A stretch of DNA of 64,000 bases, from the NCBI GenBank assembly GCA_023954715.1, contig JAGSHD010000005.1:124001-188000 (forward strand). Reading direction: 5' to 3'. The notes below the pieces were generated by a model, which was not told the origin of the DNA, did not search any database, and worked only from the letters and a program-made list of their open reading frames with translations. This DNA is from Candidatus Cloacimonadota bacterium. Lineage in GTDB: Bacteria > Muiribacteriota > UBA6191. Position 1 is the first letter of the stretch. Each line of letters begins with the position of its first letter. Positions 59,214 through 64,000 of the stretch are shown here, piece by piece. The position numbers and the translations under genes are program-made.

Positions 59214-61832
59214 CTATTTTCCTTTTTTATCTTGCCGGATTTCTTCTTTTAAATCATAAAGATAATGTAAAGCTTCGATGGGGGTCATAGAATTAAAATC
59301 GGTCTGATCTATTTTTTCTAATATAGGATGCTTGGCTTTAGGTGAAGGTTTTTCAAATAAAGGTGTCTGAATCCCATGGATACAGAGCCTTTTACTTTTC
59401 GTATCTAGTCCAATGACTGTTTGTTTTGATGACTCTAAATCACTTAAAATAGAGTCTGCTCTTTCTAGTAATGAGTCTGGCATACCAGCTAATCTAGCTA
59501 CATGGATACCATAGCTACGATTAGCACTGCCTCGCACGATTTTATGCTGAAATAGGATTTCTCTTTTACTCTCTAAGACACTAACAGAGTAATTTTTAAT
59601 TTTGTTGTTGAGTTGAGAAATTTGAGTTAACTCATGGTAGTGTGTAGCAAATAAAGTCATGCATTGTAATTCAACAATAATGTACTCTATTACGCTCCAA
59701 GCTAAACTTAAGCCATCAAAAGTAGCTGTCCCTCGCCCAATTTCATCTAACAAGATGAGGGACTGGTTGGTGGCATGTTTCAGTAGGTAGGCTGTTTCTG
59801 ACATTTCTACCATAAAGGTACTTTTACCTGCTCCTAAATCATCAGATGCACCAACACGAGTAAATATTCGATCAAAAACCTTCATTTTACATAAGTCAGC
59901 AGGAACAAAAGAACCCATTTGAGCCATTAACACAATCATCGCGGTTTGTCTTAGATAGGTAGATTTACCCCCCATGTTGGGACCCGTAATAATATGAACT
60001 AGCTCAGAGCCAGCATTGAAGTAATGATCATTGGCAATAAAGGAGTCTGTAGTATCCTCAACTACAGGATGACGACCATTTTCTATGACCAAAACATCAT
60101 CATTGACGATTTGTGGCCTACAATACTGTCCATGAATTGCTTTTGTGGCAAATGAGCCTAAAACATCCAAATACGAAAATAACTGTGCCCATTGCTTAAT
60201 GCTAGATATCTTTTGAAGAACTTGATCCCTCAAATCTTGAAATAGTTTGTACTCTAAAGAACATACTTTGTCTTTAGCAGACAATAACTCTGTTTCAAGT
60301 AGTTTCAATTCAGGAGTTGTATATCGCTCGACATTAGTTAAGGTTTGTCGACGAACAAAGTGATCTGGAACTTCAGCAGCCTGACTCTTTGGGATTTCTA
60401 AGTAGTAACCAAATACTCGATTGTATTTGATTCGGAGGGTCTTTAATGTAGAAGAGTCCTTTTCTCTTTGCTCAAGGTCTGCTAGGAGTTGATCTTGATC
60501 GTTTAACAAGCGATGGAGACGATCTAGCTCTTGATCATAGCCTCCTAAAATCAACCCTCCATCTGTTATTTTTTGTGGAGCATCTTCAATAAGGGCTGAT
60601 TGGATGAGTGAAACAAGCTCCTCTAAGCTATCAAAGTTTTGGACTAAATGATCTAGATTTAGCTCACTTAAAATGGATTTTACCACCGGGATAATATGTA
60701 AACTACGTTTGATAGCGATGAGGTCTTTACCATTGGCATTTTGGTTTAATAAACGGTTGAGTAAACGAAACAAATCATAGCAATTAGATAGCTCATCACG
60801 CATAGCGTGTAATTGTGTGAAATTTTCAACAAATGCATCAACTATTGAGTAGCGAGTTTCTATCTCATCTTTATCAATTAAAGGGTTAAGGATATAATCT
60901 TTTAGTAAACGTGCTCCAGCAGCTGTAACGGTTTTATCTAAAGTAGAAAATAAAGTCCCATCTTTACTTTGTGAGTAAAGTGATTGTAACAACTCTAAGT
61001 TTCGAATTGTGTTTGGATCAAGTAAAAGTTTTTGCTCTGTTTGGTAATGAGTAAGACTTACAACTTCACTCTGAATGTTACATTTTTCCATGTAGCTAAA
61101 CAGGATCTCTAAAGCCATTAGTGAGTCATCGTTTTTATTCAAACCAGAGCTATTAAATACGGCTTTTGAAATCCACTCAAAAAATAGCGGGGTAGTTTTA
61201 GATATACGGTGCTCCCATTTTTGAAAAGCAATGGACTTCTCCATTAAATATTTCAAAATCTCTTCTTGAAAGATAGCATGGTCCATCAATTTTTTATGGA
61301 TTAAAATCTCACTGGGTGCAACTCTTAAAATCTCTTCTTTTAAGGAGGTTAAATCATTAGATTGATTACAAAAGCGAGTTACTTTTGCTTGTCCTGTAGA
61401 AACATCAATATAAGATAAAACAATGTTTTCTTTGCTTAAATATAAGGAGCATAAGTAATTGTGTGAGCTTGGGTTGAGGACTCCGCTAAGAGTTACTGTT
61501 CCTGGAGTAATCACTTGGGTTACTGCTCGTTTAACTAAACCTTTAGCAAGTTTAGGGTCTTCTACCTGCTCGCACATGGCAATCTTATAGCCTTTAGAGA
61601 TTAGCTTTGCTGCATAATCCTCGTAGGCGTGATGTGGAATACCAGCCATGGGTATGGGATTAGGAGAGTTTTTATTTCGGCTAGTTAATACGATCTGTAG
61701 TTCACGGGAGACTGTTTTAGCATCTTCATGAAACATTTCATAAAAGTCTCCACATCTCATAAATAAAATAGCATCAGAATGTTGTGCTTTGAACTCATGA
61801 AATTGTTTCATAAGGGGGGTTTCAGAACTCAT
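59214..61832 (-). CDS. mutS: DNA mismatch repair protein MutS
   Basis: MutS recognises mismatches and starts repair. The 872-residue protein has the N-terminal mismatch-binding motif GDFYEMF (about 28-34), whose Phe and Glu contact the mismatch. It then has the connector, lever and clamp regions, and the ATPase with Walker A GPNMGGKSTYLRQTA, Walker B LILLDEIGRGTATFDG and the ATHYHELTQ segment. Length is standard (about 855-890). The ATG at 61832 shares its A with the TAA of the upstream TPR gene (TAATG), so the two are coupled. No mutL is in view. Confidence 0.97.
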   Translation of the reverse strand: MSSETPLMKQFHEFKAQHSDAILFMRCGDFYEMFHEDAKTVSRELQIVLTSRNKNSPNPIPMAGIPHHAYEDYAAKLISKGYKIAMCEQVEDPKLAKGLVKRAVTQVITPGTVTLSGVLNPSSHNYLCSLYLSKENIVLSYIDVSTGQAKVTRFCNQSNDLTSLKEEILRVAPSEILIHKKLMDHAIFQEEILKYLMEKSIAFQKWEHRISKTTPLFFEWISKAVFNSSGLNKNDDSLMALEILFSYMEKCNIQSEVVSLTHYQTEQKLLLDPNTIRNLELLQSLYSQSKDGTLFSTLDKTVTAAGARLLKDYILNPLIDKDEIETRYSIVDAFVENFTQLHAMRDELSNCYDLFRLLNRLLNQNANGKDLIAIKRSLHIIPVVKSILSELNLDHLVQNFDSLEELVSLIQSALIEDAPQKITDGGLILGGYDQELDRLHRLLNDQDQLLADLEQREKDSSTLKTLRIKYNRVFGYYLEIPKSQAAEVPDHFVRRQTLTNVERYTTPELKLLETELLSAKDKVCSLEYKLFQDLRDQVLQKISSIKQWAQLFSYLDVLGSFATKAIHGQYCRPQIVNDDVLVIENGRHPVVEDTTDSFIANDHYFNAGSELVHIITGPNMGGKSTYLRQTAMIVLMAQMGSFVPADLCKMKVFDRIFTRVGASDDLGAGKSTFMVEMSETAYLLKHATNQSLILLDEIGRGTATFDGLSLAWSVIEYIIVELQCMTLFATHYHELTQISQLNNKIKNYSVSVLESKREILFQHKIVRGSANRSYGIHVARLAGMPDSLLERADSILSDLESSKQTVIGLDTKSKRLCIHGIQTPLFEKPSPKAKHPILEKIDQTDFNSMTPIEALHYLYDLKEEIRQDKKGK

Positions 61833-64000
61833 TATCTTCTTCTAATTCTTTCTATTTCGTGTCTAGCTGTATTGGCTAGGGAGTTATTTGGGAACCTTTC
61901 AATAATTTCTTGGTAGACTATGATAGCAGATTGATCATCGTTGAGTTCTCGATCGTGGATTCTAGCAATTTTATATAAAGCATCTGCAGCAAAACTAGAC
62001 TCAAAGTTATTTTCAACTAAGTCTCGATATGCTGCGATAGCACCCTGAAAGTCACTTAAGTATTGAGATAATATATCCGCTTGAGCAAGTTTGGACTTTT
62101 CATCCCACTTTGTTTGTGGGTAAGCATTAGATATATCTGTATAAGTATCTAAAGCTCTAGAGTACTCTCTTTCATGTTTAACGTAGATTTGTGCTATCTG
62201 AAATAAAACACCTATTCGTTTTTTTGCTGAAGGAAACTTTTCAATATATTGCTCATAGCTCGCTAGTGCTTTTTTATAGTCTTTTAATTCAGTGTATTCG
62301 ATTTCAGCGATTCGAAGTAGTATCTCCATGGTAACGCTAGGATTGTTCATAGAGGAGAAAAAGAGTCTATAATATTTAAGGGCTTGTTTATACTCCTTTA
62401 ACTTTAAATCATATAGTCTAGATAGTTCATAATAGACTCCAACTTTTAATTGGAAGTTTTCTGTTGAATCAATTAAGTCCTCCAACTTTTTTGCCCCTTC
62501 TTTGTATTGCTTTTTTTTGTAATACTTCTTTTTAATGGATTTGATTAAAGGAAAGTGGTTATAAGAGAGGGTCTTTAAACTAAGTCGCTTTTGTGACTTT
62601 TTAAGGGTAATCACTTTTTGTTTCAACTGTTGAATTTGTGTACTTTGCTCGCTGTTTGGTAAAAGCTTACTAGACTCTCGAACCAAAGCAAAGGCTCTTT
62701 GGAAGTTTTGCATTTCAAGACCATAAATTTGAATCAAATCTAAGAGAGCATCAAACTTATTTTGTTGTGAGCTACCATTTTTGTAAGTCCAATTGATTTG
62801 TTTGGTTGCCAACGAAAGCTTCTTGTTTTTCAAGTAAAATTTACCCAACTCTTGATGTGCTAACTCTTCCTCTTTTTTTCCTTGAACTAGGCGTAAATAT
62901 AAAAGTAGTTTATCTTCTGCCTCTTTATAATAATCTTTTTGAACCGATAAAGATTTGGCAGTTTTTAAAATTACTTTTGGGTCTTGATCTAGCTTATCTA
63001 AGTATTTACTAATTTTAGATAAGGCTATGTTTTTTTTGAGGGTAAGCTCTTTTGACTCCACTTCATTTGTGTCACCTTTAGCACCCAATACAGATTTTAA
63101 AGTTTGGATTGTTTTGAGGGCTTGGTTTTGCTTACCCTGCTCTTCATATAGGCTGACTAATGAAATTAAAGATAGTTGAGAGTATTGAGATTTTTTTGCA
63201 TTTCTTACACTGGCATTAAAGTAAACCTCAGCAAGCTTTAGGTTCCACTCGTATATAAAATAGTGTGCGCCTAAAGTGTAATATATTTTAGAGAGTGTTG
63301 TTTTATTGCTTGTATTTTTAATAGCTTTCTTTAAAAATTTTGCTGCTCGCTGCGTTTGATTTTTACCCATAGCCACATGATAAAACTTTAAGTATTGTTC
63401 GCTTGGAAATCCAATTTTGGTCCACTGATAAGGCTTTACGATTTTGTTTAATTGCTCCAAACTTTGTTGAGCTAAATCTAAATCAAAAAGCTGATCTAAA
63501 TAAATGTTTGAGAGTTTAATCAACTGAACTGGACTTGCTTTATAAATAGTTGGTAATCTACGGATCAGCTGACTTGCTTGAATTTGTTTTGTTAAGGCCT
63601 CTGAAAAAGAAGAAAATTTAGTAGGTAGCTTAGCCAAAACCCCTTGGGCTTCTTTGACCATGCCTAATTGATTGAAAGCTCTAATTTTCAAGATATCGAT
63701 GTAGCTTTGTTCTGCTGTTTTTGTTACTAATACTTGACTGTCATTTAGAACGTCTAAAGCTCTTTTTGGTTTATGGAGCTCTTCTAGCCAAGATAGCGCA
63801 GCTTCAATACGATCAGAAAGCAAGTCAGATTGCTCTAATTCATATACTTTTTGCATGGATAATAAGATCTTTTGTTGATGCTTTACTTTGTTTTGTATTG
63901 TTGAGGAAGAGAAGTACTCTAACATTTGGTTGTATATATTGATGGTAGAGGGAACATCTTTGAGTTCATCTCTATATAATTTGGCCATTCTAAAGAATGA
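61832..64000 (-). CDS. large TPR-repeat protein, 5' end beyond the window
   Basis: The frame is open from the TAA at 61832 up to the right window edge. The first in-window Met (63988) lies in the middle of a repeat (MAKLYRDELKDVPSTINIYN), so the real start is outside. The visible part, more than 718 residues, is built of TPR-type helices, clearest toward the C-terminus (KIARIHDRELNDDQSAIIVY and ELSRLYDLKLKEYKQALKYY). Such arrays are protein-binding scaffolds. Many outer-membrane biogenesis factors (BamD/YbgF-like) share this look, but no signal peptide can be checked. It leads the mutS-mgtE-rfaE2 operon. Confidence 0.75.
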   Translation of the reverse strand, partial: SFFRMAKLYRDELKDVPSTINIYNQMLEYFSSSTIQNKVKHQQKILLSMQKVYELEQSDLLSDRIEAALSWLEELHKPKRALDVLNDSQVLVTKTAEQSYIDILKIRAFNQLGMVKEAQGVLAKLPTKFSSFSEALTKQIQASQLIRRLPTIYKASPVQLIKLSNIYLDQLFDLDLAQQSLEQLNKIVKPYQWTKIGFPSEQYLKFYHVAMGKNQTQRAAKFLKKAIKNTSNKTTLSKIYYTLGAHYFIYEWNLKLAEVYFNASVRNAKKSQYSQLSLISLVSLYEEQGKQNQALKTIQTLKSVLGAKGDTNEVESKELTLKKNIALSKISKYLDKLDQDPKVILKTAKSLSVQKDYYKEAEDKLLLYLRLVQGKKEEELAHQELGKFYLKNKKLSLATKQINWTYKNGSSQQNKFDALLDLIQIYGLEMQNFQRAFALVRESSKLLPNSEQSTQIQQLKQKVITLKKSQKRLSLKTLSYNHFPLIKSIKKKYYKKKQYKEGAKKLEDLIDSTENFQLKVGVYYELSRLYDLKLKEYKQALKYYRLFFSSMNNPSVTMEILLRIAEIEYTELKDYKKALASYEQYIEKFPSAKKRIGVLFQIAQIYVKHEREYSRALDTYTDISNAYPQTKWDEKSKLAQADILSQYLSDFQGAIAAYRDLVENNFESSFAADALYKIARIHDRELNDDQSAIIVYQEIIERFPNNSLANTARHEIERIRRR

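Noticed and set aside
1..64000. tRNA genes, CRISPR arrays, insertion sequences and phage genes
   Set aside because: I looked for TTCGA-type T-loops, regular short repeats, transposase motifs and phage structural proteins in the intergenic regions and reading frames and found none.

Overview
The window is 64 kb of AT-rich chromosomal DNA (roughly one third G+C by eye) from a diderm, Gram-negative-type bacterium. The evidence is a TonB-dependent receptor, heptose genes for LPS (gmhA, rfaE2), many signal peptides, a chemoreceptor, type IV pilin-like proteins and CPA2/MgtE transporters. I cannot assign a phylum from sequence alone. A large CHASE2 adenylate cyclase, TPR proteins and many lineage-specific secreted proteins would suit a poorly sampled group such as Bdellovibrionota-like or Margulisbacteria-like bacteria, but that is a guess. 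I see no rRNA, tRNA, CRISPR array, insertion sequence or prophage. Coding density is high, with many 4-nt ATGA and SD-in-stop overlaps that define operons.

Region by region. 1-5 kb: the start of a truncated minus-strand gene, a secreted YiiX-like papain-fold protein, then argG-argH, which convert citrulline to arginine. 5-9 kb: an unknown minus-strand gene, a candidate structured RNA or attenuator with a palindromic promoter, a ChaN-like protein, a secreted protein-arginine deiminase and a Spo0M-like protein. 9-19 kb: a CPA2 antiporter, an FGE-fold secreted protein, gmhA, several unknown proteins, a left-handed beta-helix protein and fabF. 19-23.8 kb: an MBL-fold hydrolase, gap, a 40-residue membrane peptide and thiamine pyrophosphokinase. 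24-30.3 kb: a CHASE2 adenylate cyclase followed by two overlapping membrane proteins. 30.4-39 kb: a small periplasmic protein with a TonB receptor, a MurJ-like flippase, a molybdopterin oxidoreductase and metH.

39-47.3 kb is the most distinctive block. A histidine kinase/response regulator operon is followed by two tandem paralogous secreted proteins and then four overlapping genes: a PilX-like protein with a beta-rich tail, a secreted acidic protein and two prepilin-like proteins. The promoters of the kinase operon and of the first paralog carry the same 11-bp-phased TGTAA direct repeats at the same distance from a -10 box. This is the arrangement expected for an OmpR/PhoB-type regulator and suggests one regulon.

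47.3-64 kb: a nucleotidyltransferase-family protein and a FabK/NMO flavoprotein face a minus-strand trio (M23 protein, peroxiredoxin, KptA-like fragment). Next come an RNase II/R family enzyme, an orphan periplasmic binding protein with a chemoreceptor, and a tightly packed minus-strand operon (TPR protein, mutS, CPBP protein, mgtE, rfaE2). The TPR gene runs off the right end. Two diverged copies of one small decayed gene lie at 19.7 and 33.1 kb.
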